Part shown: piece after piece, positions 14,388 through 21,823 of the stretch
How the letters are laid out: each line of letters opens with the position of its first letter
How positions within the stretch are numbered: the stretch's first letter is position 1
Origin: JAAYLC01 sp035654795
Lineage (GTDB): Bacteria; Bacteroidota; Bacteroidia; Flavobacteriales; Flavobacteriaceae
Length of the DNA stretch: 25,230 nt
Reading direction: 5' to 3'
Assembly (NCBI GenBank): GCA_035654795.1
Contig: DASRWC010000076.1
Location: 1-25,230, forward strand
Program-made: the position numbers and the translations under genes
Notes under the pieces: generated by a model
Seen by the model: only the letters and a program-made list of their open reading frames with translations
Database searches by the model: none
What the model was told of the DNA's origin: nothing

Positions 14388-16360
14388 AGGTCTTCATCTA
14401 CAAAGTTTGGTAAAGTCACTTTCAGTTTTGGATTATGTTCCATTGCACGTTTGATAGCAAAAAGAGCTCCTTCATTTTTAGCCCAGCTACGGCGTGCAAT
14501 TCCGTTATTTACATCCCAAAACAACATGCTTTCCAGACGTCGTTGTGCGTCGGTACTACCATCAAGAACCATTCCGAAACCACCGTTAATCACTTCACCC
14601 CAGCCCACTCCGCCACCGTTGTGAATACTTACCCAGGTTGCGCCTCTGAAACTGTCGCCAATCACGTTGTGAATAGCCATGTCGGCTGTAAATCGACTTC
14701 CGTCATAAATATTGGAAGTCTCACGGTATGGAGAATCGGTTCCTGAAACATCGTGATGATCACGCCCTAAAACTACCGGACCAATATCTCCATTGGCTAT
14801 TGCTTTGTTAAAAGCAGAAGCGATTTTCATCCGTCCTTCGGCATCGGCATATAGAATGCGGGCCTGCGAACCAACAACGAGCTTGTTTTCTTGTGCTCCT
14901 TTTATCCATCTAATATTGTCTTCCATCTGCTGTTTTATTTCAGCGGGGGCATCTACCATCATTTCTTCTAAAACCGCAGCGGCAAGGTTATCTGTTTTTT
15001 GGAGATCTTCCGGTTTTGCCGAAACACATACCCAACGGAACGGGCCGAAGCCATAATCAAAACACATGGGGCCCATAATATCCTGTACATAAGAAGGATA
15101 TTTAAATTCTCTTTCGGGATTATCAGACAGTACATCGGCACCGGCACGAGAGGATTCTAAAAGGAAGGCATTTCCGTAGTCGAAGAAATAGGTGCCGTTT
15201 TCGGTATGCTTATTAATAGCGGCAACTTGACGTCTTAAACTTTCACGAACTTTCTCTTTAAATTGTTCCGGATCATTGGCCATCATCTCATTGGATTCCT
15301 CATAGGTGAGTCCAACAGGATAATAACCTCCCGCCCAAGGATTATGAAGTGAGGTTTGATCACTGCCTAAATCGATTTGCACCTTTTCTTCGGCAAATTT
15401 TTCCCATACTTCTACCACGTTCCCGTCAAAGGCAATTGATACGGTTTCTTTGGCTGCAACGGCTTCACGAACACGCTTTACGAGTTGGTCCAGATCAGAA
15501 ATCACTTCGTCAACCCAGCCTTGACTGTGTCGGGTTTGGGTAGCTTTCTTATTGACCTCAGCACACACGGTGACGCATCCTGCAATATTTCCGGCTTTGG
15601 GTTGTGCACCGCTCATTCCGCCAAGACCCGATGTTACAAACAATCCGCCTTTAGGATCTTTGTTTATTTTCCGGAATCCGTTGAGAACGGTGATGGTTGT
15701 GCCGTGAACAATGCCTTGCGGGCCGATGTACATATAGCTCCCCGCCGTCATTTGTCCATACTGCGTAACTCCTAAGGCATTAAACCGCTCCCAATCGTCG
15801 GGCTTCGAATAATTGGGAATCATCATTCCGTTGGTTACCACCACACGCGGGGCATCCGGATGAGATGGGAATAAGCCCATTGGGTGTCCGGAATACATTA
15901 CCAGCGTTTGTTCGTCTGTCATTTCGCTAAGGTATTTCATAGTGAGCAGGTATTGTGCCCAATTTTGAAATACGGCTCCATTCCCTCCATAGGTTATCAA
16001 TTCATGCGGATGTTGTGCCACTGCGTAATCCAGATTGTTCTGAATCATATGCATAATGGCTTTTGCCTGGTCACTCTTCCCGGGATATTCTTCAACAGGT
16101 CGGGCATACATTTTATAATCCGGACGGAAGCGATACATATAGATGCGTCCATAAACTTCCAGCTCTTCACGGAATTCGGGAAGCAATTCCTCGTGATGCT
16201 TTCTGTCGAAATATCTCAGAGCGTTTTTAAGAGCTAATTTTTTTTCGGCAGCAGAAAGAATATCTTTTCGTTTTGGTGCATGGTTTACGGATTTATCATA
16301 TTCCTTTTTTGCAGGTAGTTGAGTTGGAATGCCTTGTTGTATTTGTTCTTTGAAAGTCAT
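14378..16360 (-). CDS. hutU: Urocanate hydratase (eukaryote-like long form)
   Basis: A 660-residue enzyme of histidine degradation. It hydrates urocanate to imidazolone propionate with NAD+ as an electrophilic cofactor. Motifs include ELITYGGNGAVFQNWAQY (120-137), MYSGHPMGLFPSHPDAPR (155-172), QMTAGSYMYIGPQGIVHGT (203-221), GPMCFDYGFGPFRWV (430-444), RDHHDVSGTDSPYRETSN (533-550) and HNGGGVGWGEVINGGFGM (580-597). The length and the stretch GSQARILYADAEGR (497-510) match the animal UROC1 type rather than the roughly 557-residue Pseudomonas type, whose signature has GLPARICW at this place; the Cys is Leu503 here. No hutH, hutI or hutG lies beside it in the window. It is intact and cytosolic. Confidence 0.96.
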   Translation of the reverse strand: MTFKEQIQQGIPTQLPAKKEYDKSVNHAPKRKDILSAAEKKLALKNALRYFDRKHHEELLPEFREELEVYGRIYMYRFRPDYKMYARPVEEYPGKSDQAKAIMHMIQNNLDYAVAQHPHELITYGGNGAVFQNWAQYLLTMKYLSEMTDEQTLVMYSGHPMGLFPSHPDAPRVVVTNGMMIPNYSKPDDWERFNALGVTQYGQMTAGSYMYIGPQGIVHGTTITVLNGFRKINKDPKGGLFVTSGLGGMSGAQPKAGNIAGCVTVCAEVNKKATQTRHSQGWVDEVISDLDQLVKRVREAVAAKETVSIAFDGNVVEVWEKFAEEKVQIDLGSDQTSLHNPWAGGYYPVGLTYEESNEMMANDPEQFKEKVRESLRRQVAAINKHTENGTYFFDYGNAFLLESSRAGADVLSDNPEREFKYPSYVQDIMGPMCFDYGFGPFRWVCVSAKPEDLQKTDNLAAAVLEEMMVDAPAEIKQQMEDNIRWIKGAQENKLVVGSQARILYADAEGRMKIASAFNKAIANGDIGPVVLGRDHHDVSGTDSPYRETSNIYDGSRFTADMAIHNVIGDSFRGATWVSIHNGGGVGWGEVINGGFGMVLDGSTDAQRRLESMLFWDVNNGIARRSWAKNEGALFAIKRAMEHNPKLKVTLPNFVDEDLFD

Positions 16361-16628
16361 CTTTGTTTAGAATATTGAATACAGAATTTAAAGTATAGAG
16401 GTTGTTGCAGGGTTTGTTTTGCTCCTTGTTTATACAGAGAAATCATAAAAAAGAGTTAGGTGTTCTATTCTTCATCTTTTGTCTTGTAAGGAGCGTTGTC
16501 TTGTCGATTTTCTTCATTATAACTTTATTGGCGCACAGCGTAAAGAGCTCACTGAGAAATGCGAAAGTCTTTAGTTCTTCGTCTTTCGTTAGAGTACAGA
16601 GAGGTCCTTTTTCACAGCGACGGCGTTC
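16361..16628. other. Intergenic stretch with degenerate repeat words
   Basis: No supported gene. Plus-strand frames here lack any family resemblance. On the minus strand, words such as AACGAAAGACGAAGAAC (about 16573-16589) resemble the GACGAAGGAC-type intergenic repeats seen near 21706 and 24961. It contains the hutU leader, but no convincing promoter was found. Confidence 0.4.
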
Positions 16629-16814
16629 TCAATCTCTTTTCGTCTTTCCGATCCTCCCGGTTTTCTTGTCAAATCCATAGGGGCAATGACGGCAACCGCT
16701 TTGGCAGCAATAACCTCGTTTTAAATGATATTGCTCCGTAAAGCATCGGTACCCTTCGGGGGTGAGGTAGTAATCTCCTTCTTCTATCGGAATGCGTTTT
16801 CTCTCCATGGTCAT
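16629..16814 (-). CDS. DUF5522 small Cys-rich protein
   Basis: A 61-residue protein matching the small DUF5522 family: YYLTPEGYRCFTEQYHLKRGYCC, then QSGCRHCPYGFDKKTG. The C-C-x(3)-C-x(2)-C cluster (CCQSGCRHC) suggests a metal or iron-sulfur site, but this is inference. It starts at ATG 16814 (MTMERK); an in-frame ATG at 16808 is equally possible. It lies 42 bp downstream of the TerB-like gene on the same strand and may be co-transcribed. Cytosolic; function unknown. Confidence 0.85.
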   Translation of the reverse strand: MTMERKRIPIEEGDYYLTPEGYRCFTEQYHLKRGYCCQSGCRHCPYGFDKKTGRIGKTKRD

Positions 16815-16856
16815 ATGCGCAAAAATAATAGAATAAGTAATAAGGGAAGCTATCCA

Positions 16857-17327
16857 TTATTCCCTCACATCCAATTCCGGAAGATCAAGAGATTCCACAA
16901 AATCGGAAAAAGATTTTGAACGCGTTGCATTCTTTTGAAAATGAGTGCCTGTAGTTCGAGAAAATGCGGTTTGTGAAATATCGAGTTCCGTTTTGAGCTG
17001 CAACAGCAATTCTTTTTCACTTTCTGTTACCTTTCTGTCACTTTCTGCGGCGCGAAGGGCGATCTCAAGTAGTTGTACTTTTTCCGTCTCGGGGAGTGAG
17101 AGATCTTTTAACTGGTTGAAATATTCTGCGTAAATCGCGCTACCGTTAAGATTCACCTGCCGATTTAGTTCGTTGGATACAAGATGAAAATCAGGAGCAT
17201 TTTGTTGCTTTTCTTTTTCATAGAAAGTTTTGTTGAATTCTATTTCCGAAGGAGAAACAGTGCCATCTACAAGCATCACAAGGAAAGAGAGAAGGAACAT
17301 CAAGTGTTTCATTTCATAGGGCGTCAT
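16857..17327 (-). CDS. TerB-like helical protein
   Basis: From the ATG at 17327 the product is 156 residues and begins MTPYEMKHLMFLLSFLVMLVDGTVSPSEIEF. The pattern is that of a TerB (tellurite-resistance-type) helical bundle: a hydrophobic first helix ending in V-D-G-x-V-x-x-x-E, repeated as AAESDRKVTESEKELL in the second half, giving two acidic sites likely to bind a metal. The frame is open further upstream to 17435, but that part (NLISSFLNSKAVKFPWLY) does not resemble the family and is probably leader DNA. No signal peptide. TerB domains are usually stand-alone proteins of uncertain role. It lies upstream of DUF5522 on the same strand and divergent from era. Confidence 0.7.
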   Translation of the reverse strand: MTPYEMKHLMFLLSFLVMLVDGTVSPSEIEFNKTFYEKEKQQNAPDFHLVSNELNRQVNLNGSAIYAEYFNQLKDLSLPETEKVQLLEIALRAAESDRKVTESEKELLLQLKTELDISQTAFSRTTGTHFQKNATRSKSFSDFVESLDLPELDVRE

Positions 17328-17507
17328 ATCAAAGGAAGTTTTAAAAATGGTAATGCTAAAATTAGACAATATTGCAATGTAAAGCCATGGAAATTTTACA
17401 GCTTTTGAATTTAGAAACGAAGAAATAAGATTCATGTGGGAAACAAGAATTATTCTTTAAATGCCTCATTCTTTAAAATACCCTTACTTTTATCAAAAAT
17501 TTGAATT

Positions 17508-18395
17508 ATGACAGAACATCATGCCGGATTTGTAAATATCATCGGGAATCCCAATGTGGGCAAGAGTACGCTTATGAATGCTTTTGTGGGAGAGCGATTG
17601 TCTATTATCACTTCCAAAGCACAAACCACCCGGCACCGTATTCTCGGAATTGTAAATGGAGACGACTTTCAAATTATCTTCAGCGATACTCCCGGGATCA
17701 TTAAGCCTGCCTACCTGCTACAGGAGAATATGATGGAATTTGTTAAAACCGCTTTTGAAGATGCCGATGTGCTGCTATTTATCGTAGAGCTTGGAGAGAA
17801 ATCTTTAAAAGATGAAGCGTTTTTGAATAGGCTTCAAAATTCGAATGTGCCGGTATTAATTCTGATAAATAAAATTGACACCGGAAATGAAGAACTTTTA
17901 AATGAGGCTGTTGATCTTTGGCAAAAGCAGGTTCCCAACGCCGAAATCTTTGCCATTTCAGCTCTTCGCAACTTCGGTGTAAAGGAGGTGTTTGATCGGA
18001 TTATTGAACTGCTTCCCGCATCCCCTCCGTTTTTTCCTAAAGATCAGCTTACCGATAAACCGGAACGTTTTTTCGTAAACGAAACCATTCGCGAAAAAAT
18101 TCTAATGCACTATAAAAAAGAAATCCCTTATGCTGTTGAGATAGAAACCGAAGAATTTCTTGAAGAAGAAGAAATTATCCGTATTCGTAGTGTGATTATG
18201 GTGGAGCGTGAGACCCAAAAGGGAATCATCATTGGTCATAAAGGTGCAGCATTAAAGAGAGTGGGTATGGAAGCAAGAAAAGATTTGGAAGCTTTCTTTC
18301 AAAAACAAATCCATCTCGAACTTTTTGTAAAGGTGAACAAAGACTGGCGGAGTAACCAGAAACAACTACGTCGGTTTGGATATGACACGAAATAA
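17508..18395 (+). CDS. era: GTPase Era
   Basis: A 295-residue ribosome-assembly GTPase. The G domain has GNPNVGKS (13-20, G1), T40/T41 in the switch I effector region, DTPG (60-63, G3) and NKID (121-124, G4). A C-terminal KH domain follows (GIIIGHKGAALKRVGMEARKDLE), and the protein ends in the usual basic WRSNQKQLRRFGY tail. Era binds the 3' end of 16S rRNA and helps 30S maturation. The length is normal and all motifs are intact. The start at 17508 is the ATG directly before the family N terminus. It converges with a small membrane-protein gene whose stop lies 3 bp from its own. Confidence 0.97.
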   Translation: MTEHHAGFVNIIGNPNVGKSTLMNAFVGERLSIITSKAQTTRHRILGIVNGDDFQIIFSDTPGIIKPAYLLQENMMEFVKTAFEDADVLLFIVELGEKSLKDEAFLNRLQNSNVPVLILINKIDTGNEELLNEAVDLWQKQVPNAEIFAISALRNFGVKEVFDRIIELLPASPPFFPKDQLTDKPERFFVNETIREKILMHYKKEIPYAVEIETEEFLEEEEIIRIRSVIMVERETQKGIIIGHKGAALKRVGMEARKDLEAFFQKQIHLELFVKVNKDWRSNQKQLRRFGYDTK

Positions 18396-18398
18396 TAC

Positions 18399-18896
18399 TC
18401 AATAAGGATAAATCACTTTTAACATAAAGGCATAAAGACGCTGAATTTCTCTTTTTCCTTTTCGTTTTCCGATAGTGCCTCCGGCATATAAAGCCAACCA
18501 TAAAACAATGAGTATTGCTGCTACTCCCATTTGAGGGGCGATTCGATTATCTAAAATATAATTCGAATACATCCATATCAGATTCGCAAGAAAAGTCATT
18601 CCAATTACCACATGAAGGAACATAAATAACGTCCACACGGTCGGATTAGGTCCGAAAAAGCCTTTAATGAAACATTCATTATCGGATATATCAAAAATTT
18701 CTAAGTGTAATTGCGGAGACCAAAAAAACTGCTTCCCCTGAGGAAGGCGAATGAAGAGATGGTTGTCTATCGGTACAATAAGGTACTCATCTTGAAGATG
18801 TATCGCTTCTTTAAATCGATTGATGACTTCTTGTTGCGGCAGATCAAGAGTGAATCGAATCCGCGGCCTCAAAATAATTTCATTAGGTAATTTCAA
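18399..18896 (-). CDS. Hypothetical membrane protein between era and der
   Basis: A 165-residue protein. The first 80 residues form a soluble, probably beta-rich part (MKLPNEIILRPRIRFTLDL, then DEYLIVPIDNHLFIRLP and HLEIFDISDNECFIKGFFGP). Two hydrophobic membrane segments follow (about 86-112 and 120-143), then a basic tail (GKRKGKREIQRLYAFMLKVIYPY). No signal peptide, lipobox or catalytic motif is visible. It is transcribed against both neighbouring GTPase genes. Function unknown. I recall similar small membrane proteins at this location in other flavobacteria, but that was not checked. Confidence 0.8.
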   Translation of the reverse strand: MKLPNEIILRPRIRFTLDLPQQEVINRFKEAIHLQDEYLIVPIDNHLFIRLPQGKQFFWSPQLHLEIFDISDNECFIKGFFGPNPTVWTLFMFLHVVIGMTFLANLIWMYSNYILDNRIAPQMGVAAILIVLWLALYAGGTIGKRKGKREIQRLYAFMLKVIYPY

Positions 18897-18937
18897 TGTG
18901 TCTTATTTTGGGACGTGAATGTAGCATTTTTTATGGT

Positions 18938-18945
18938 TATTTTTG
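18938..18945 (+). promoter_or_regulatory. der promoter (-7 box TATTTTTG)
   Basis: TATTTTTG fits TAnnTTTG and lies 33 bp before the der ATG at 18979. The in-frame TTG at 18943 is part of this box, so it is not a start codon. The nearest upstream TTTG is spaced too far for a standard -33 element. Confidence 0.5.
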
Positions 18946-18978
18946 CATCACAAAACAAATCTTTTAAACAGTTCAATT

Positions 18979-20283
18979 ATGGGAATCGTAGCCATTGTAG
19001 GAAGACCTAATGTAGGTAAATCTACTTTTTTCAACAGAATGATTCAGCGTAGGGAAGCAATAGTAGATGCTATCAGTGGTGTTACAAGAGATCGGCATTA
19101 TGGGAAGAGTGACTGGAACGGAAAATACTTCTCGCTCATCGATACGGGTGGATATGTTGTGGGAAGTGAAGACATCTTTGAGGCGGAAATAGACAAGCAG
19201 GTGGAACTTGCCATAGATGAAGCCGATGCCATTATCTTTATGGTGGATGTGGAAGACGGAGTGACGGGAATGGATGAAGAGGTTGCCCGACTCCTGCGGC
19301 GTTCGGATAAACCGGCATTCTTAGCCGTGAATAAAGTAGATTCTGCTAACAGGCTTCACGATGCGGCCGAGTTTTACGGTCTCGGATTTGATAAAATATA
19401 CCCCATCTCGGGAATTAATGGAAGCGGAACAGGAGAGCTGTTGGATGATCTGGTAAAAGTGCTGCCGGATAAGGAATTTGTTGAAGAACCGGAATTACCT
19501 CGATTTGCCGTTGTGGGAAGACCCAATGCAGGGAAGTCATCTTTCATAAATGCCCTTATGGGCGAAGACCGATACATTGTAACCGATATTGCAGGCACTA
19601 CAAGAGACAGTATTGACACCCGCTACAATCGGTTCGGATTTGAATTTAATCTCGTAGATACGGCCGGAATCCGAAAGAAGAAGAAAGTAAAAGAAGACTT
19701 GGAGTTCTATTCCGTTATGCGCAGCGTGCGTGCTATTGAACATTGTGATGTGGCAATTATAGTTTTTGATGCCACGAGAGGGTTTGGCGACCAAGTGGAA
19801 AACATCTTCTGGCTTGCGCAACGCAATAACAAAGGGATTGTAATCCTGGCCAATAAGTGGGACCTTGTGGAAGATAAAGAGAGCGGAAGCGTAAAGGAAT
19901 ATGAGCGATACATTCGCCAGCAAATAGAACCATTTGTGGATGTGCCCATCATATTTATGTCAGCTCTTACCAAGCAAAGAATCTTTAAAGCCATTGAAAC
20001 CGCTGTTGAAGTTTATAAGAACAGAACAAAGAAGATAAAAACCAAAGATCTTAATGACGTCATGTTGCCGATTATCCAAGACAATCCGCCGCCTGCCGTT
20101 AAAGGGAAATACATCAAAATCAAGTTCTGTACGCAGCTCCCCACACACTACCCAAGTTTTGCCTTTTTCTGCAATTTACCTCAATATGTGAAGGATCCAT
20201 ACAAGCGATTCCTGGAAAACAAGCTGAGAGAGCAATTTGATTTCTCCGGAGTGCCGATTACCATATATTTCCGAAAGAAATAA
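18979..20283 (+). CDS. der: GTPase Der (EngA)
   Basis: A 434-residue double GTPase that acts in 50S ribosomal subunit assembly. The first G domain has GRPNVGKST (8-16), DTGG (55-58) and NKVD (118-121). The second has GRPNAGKSS (180-188), DTAG (227-230) and NKWD (292-295). A C-terminal KH-like domain follows (PPPAVKGKYIKIKFCTQLPTHYPSF ... PITIYFRKK). The ATG at 18979 gives MGIVAIVGRPN, the family start; the frame open to 18943 runs into the promoter box. Intact and of normal length. The spacing era, small opposing gene, der puts two ribosome-assembly GTPases within 3 kb. Confidence 0.97.
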   Translation: MGIVAIVGRPNVGKSTFFNRMIQRREAIVDAISGVTRDRHYGKSDWNGKYFSLIDTGGYVVGSEDIFEAEIDKQVELAIDEADAIIFMVDVEDGVTGMDEEVARLLRRSDKPAFLAVNKVDSANRLHDAAEFYGLGFDKIYPISGINGSGTGELLDDLVKVLPDKEFVEEPELPRFAVVGRPNAGKSSFINALMGEDRYIVTDIAGTTRDSIDTRYNRFGFEFNLVDTAGIRKKKKVKEDLEFYSVMRSVRAIEHCDVAIIVFDATRGFGDQVENIFWLAQRNNKGIVILANKWDLVEDKESGSVKEYERYIRQQIEPFVDVPIIFMSALTKQRIFKAIETAVEVYKNRTKKIKTKDLNDVMLPIIQDNPPPAVKGKYIKIKFCTQLPTHYPSFAFFCNLPQYVKDPYKRFLENKLREQFDFSGVPITIYFRKK

Positions 20284-20331
20284 ACCGGTTCCGGCGAATG
20301 TAGAAATCGGAAGCTAATATCAGCAAATCGC

Positions 20332-21654
20332 TTATTCTCCCAATTTGTAGAAACGAGTGGGGCGATATTTATTTTGGATCTGCAATTCTTTTTTCAGGAT
20401 ACCTTCCCGATCTAAAGAATACAAGCCGTTGAAATTTCCTTCAATCGCATTTGGAGCGGCGATAAAGAGTTTGTCATCCACAATGGTAAACAAATTCACC
20501 CTGGATGACGGATTGGTAGCCGGTATATCTAATTTTCGATATTCATTGGGATTAGCAGGATCAAATTCATAGAAATACATTTTCAAACCATTCTTTGTAG
20601 AAACATCCTCACTGGAAGCAAAGAGATAGGGCTCGTCTGATATGTGAAGGTATATTTTGTTGTTATAGGATATGATTGACTGGGCAATGCGGTCTTTCCC
20701 GAATAGTGCCTCAATATCTATCATCCATTCGGTATCAAATTCGGTTTCGTCTTTCTTAATACGAAACACTTTAGAAGGAGTATGTGCATTAAACTGATTC
20801 CAGCCCCACGAACAGAAATAAAGATTGCCGGCGTCATCCTTTGTGGTGGGATTGTTTTCAGAAACATAAAAGCCTACGGTTTTTGCAAAAGGATAACTGA
20901 TGATTTTATCCAAAGAAAAAGTTGGAATGTCAATGACAGCCAAATAAAAATTAGTTTCCGCGTCGCTGATGAGATTAAAGGCAGCTTCTTCTAAAAATAC
21001 GATGCTCACATAGAGTTTATCTTCTTTGACGTCCATAACCAGTGAGCCGGTGCGAATAAGGTTATTTCCGGCATCATCTACAAATTGAGCATCAGGTCTG
21101 AAAGATTGGATGGCATCATGCAAATCCAAGGTTTCCATCAATTCCATTGTGGTAGGGTTGAATTTCTGAATCAGCTGCGGCCCAACACCTTCATTATAAA
21201 AGAATGCAAGGTTTTCATTCGCAAAGGCGAGTTTTCTTGAGGGGAACAGACTCTCTTTTCCAATATGGATTTCATCCTGTATAAAAAGCCTGTTGGCGGT
21301 ATTAAGTGTCAATTTAAAAATCCCGGGAGTAGAGGAGAAGCCGTTTTTGTCCTTAGCCATGCTAAAAATGTGCTCTTTAAGAAAATGGTGTCCCGAGGAG
21401 GTGGAAGGATCAGAATTGGTAAACACGGTGTTATCCTGAATCAAATCGTAATTTTTATCTCTGTCGATTTCCGATAAATTGAAACTGAAAAAACGCGTAA
21501 TGTTTGCCGTAGATGCATCTTCTGTTGCCAACACATAGTTGTATGTGCTATAATCCGTTTTTGGATTGTTATTGTCATCCTCAATATTCTCAAGACTACA
21601 CCCGGTGAGCAGGATGCAAAGGAAGAGTAGTTTTATGTAGGGTTGTTGTTTCAT
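20332..21654 (-). CDS. Lipoprotein of a TonB-receptor locus (DUF4374-like)
   Basis: A 440-residue lipoprotein with the lipobox LTGC (Cys19). The mature part reads as repeated beta-sheet blades (for example GIFKLTLNTANRLFIQDEIHIG, NLYFCSWGWNQFNAHTPSKVFRIKK, KIYLHISDEPYLFASS, KLFIAAPNAIEGNFNGLYSLD), which suggests a beta-propeller. This layout resembles the DUF4374 lipoproteins that accompany TonB-dependent receptors in Bacteroidota and are thought to help capture ligand, often siderophores; the match is by pattern only. The residues after Cys19 are SLENIEDDNNN, acidic but not an exact export signal. It lies 169 bp downstream of the receptor gene on the same strand, separated by repeats. Confidence 0.75.
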   Translation of the reverse strand: MKQQPYIKLLFLCILLTGCSLENIEDDNNNPKTDYSTYNYVLATEDASTANITRFFSFNLSEIDRDKNYDLIQDNTVFTNSDPSTSSGHHFLKEHIFSMAKDKNGFSSTPGIFKLTLNTANRLFIQDEIHIGKESLFPSRKLAFANENLAFFYNEGVGPQLIQKFNPTTMELMETLDLHDAIQSFRPDAQFVDDAGNNLIRTGSLVMDVKEDKLYVSIVFLEEAAFNLISDAETNFYLAVIDIPTFSLDKIISYPFAKTVGFYVSENNPTTKDDAGNLYFCSWGWNQFNAHTPSKVFRIKKDETEFDTEWMIDIEALFGKDRIAQSIISYNNKIYLHISDEPYLFASSEDVSTKNGLKMYFYEFDPANPNEYRKLDIPATNPSSRVNLFTIVDDKLFIAAPNAIEGNFNGLYSLDREGILKKELQIQNKYRPTRFYKLGE

Positions 21655-21659
21655 AGTTA

Positions 21660-21820
21660 TTTATACTTGATCAGCTATCGGTTGTTGGCTATCGGCTATT
21701 TCAACGATGAAAGACATCGCTACGCTCTGACGACGGACGACAGACGATTTTCAATGTTGAGTTTCTTTCCAAAGCTAGTAACTAGTAGCTAGCAGCTATC
21801 AGCTATCAGCTAGTAGCCTC
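21660..21820. repeat. Degenerate intergenic repeats (AGCTATCRG tandem words and GACGA-rich element)
   Basis: Near-tandem words of the type GCTATCGG/AGCTATCAG occur at about 21671-21698 and 21770-21815. Between them, 21706-21748 is a GACGA-rich element that aligns without gaps to 24961-25003 (31 of the first 40 positions identical by eye). No gene is present. These may slow or modulate transcription between the receptor and the downstream lipoprotein gene. Confidence 0.7.
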
Positions 21821-21823
21821 CTG

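Noticed and set aside
16402..16741. Overlapping plus-strand frames of 60-92 codons between hutU and era
   Set aside because: They overlap the DUF5522 gene on the other strand or repeat-like DNA, and resemble no protein family.
17328..17435. A 36-residue N-terminal extension of the TerB-like protein
   Set aside because: The TerB pattern starts at the internal ATG 17327; the extension lies in the AT-rich gap before era and has no family-like sequence.
18943..18978. A 12-residue N-terminal extension of Der from TTG 18943
   Set aside because: The TTG belongs to the TATTTTTG promoter box, and the Der family starts at MGIVAIVGRPN (18979).
20284..20331. A terminator between der and the convergent lipoprotein gene
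   Set aside because: Only a 5-bp TTCCG/CGGAA pairing with a long loop and no T run could be found.
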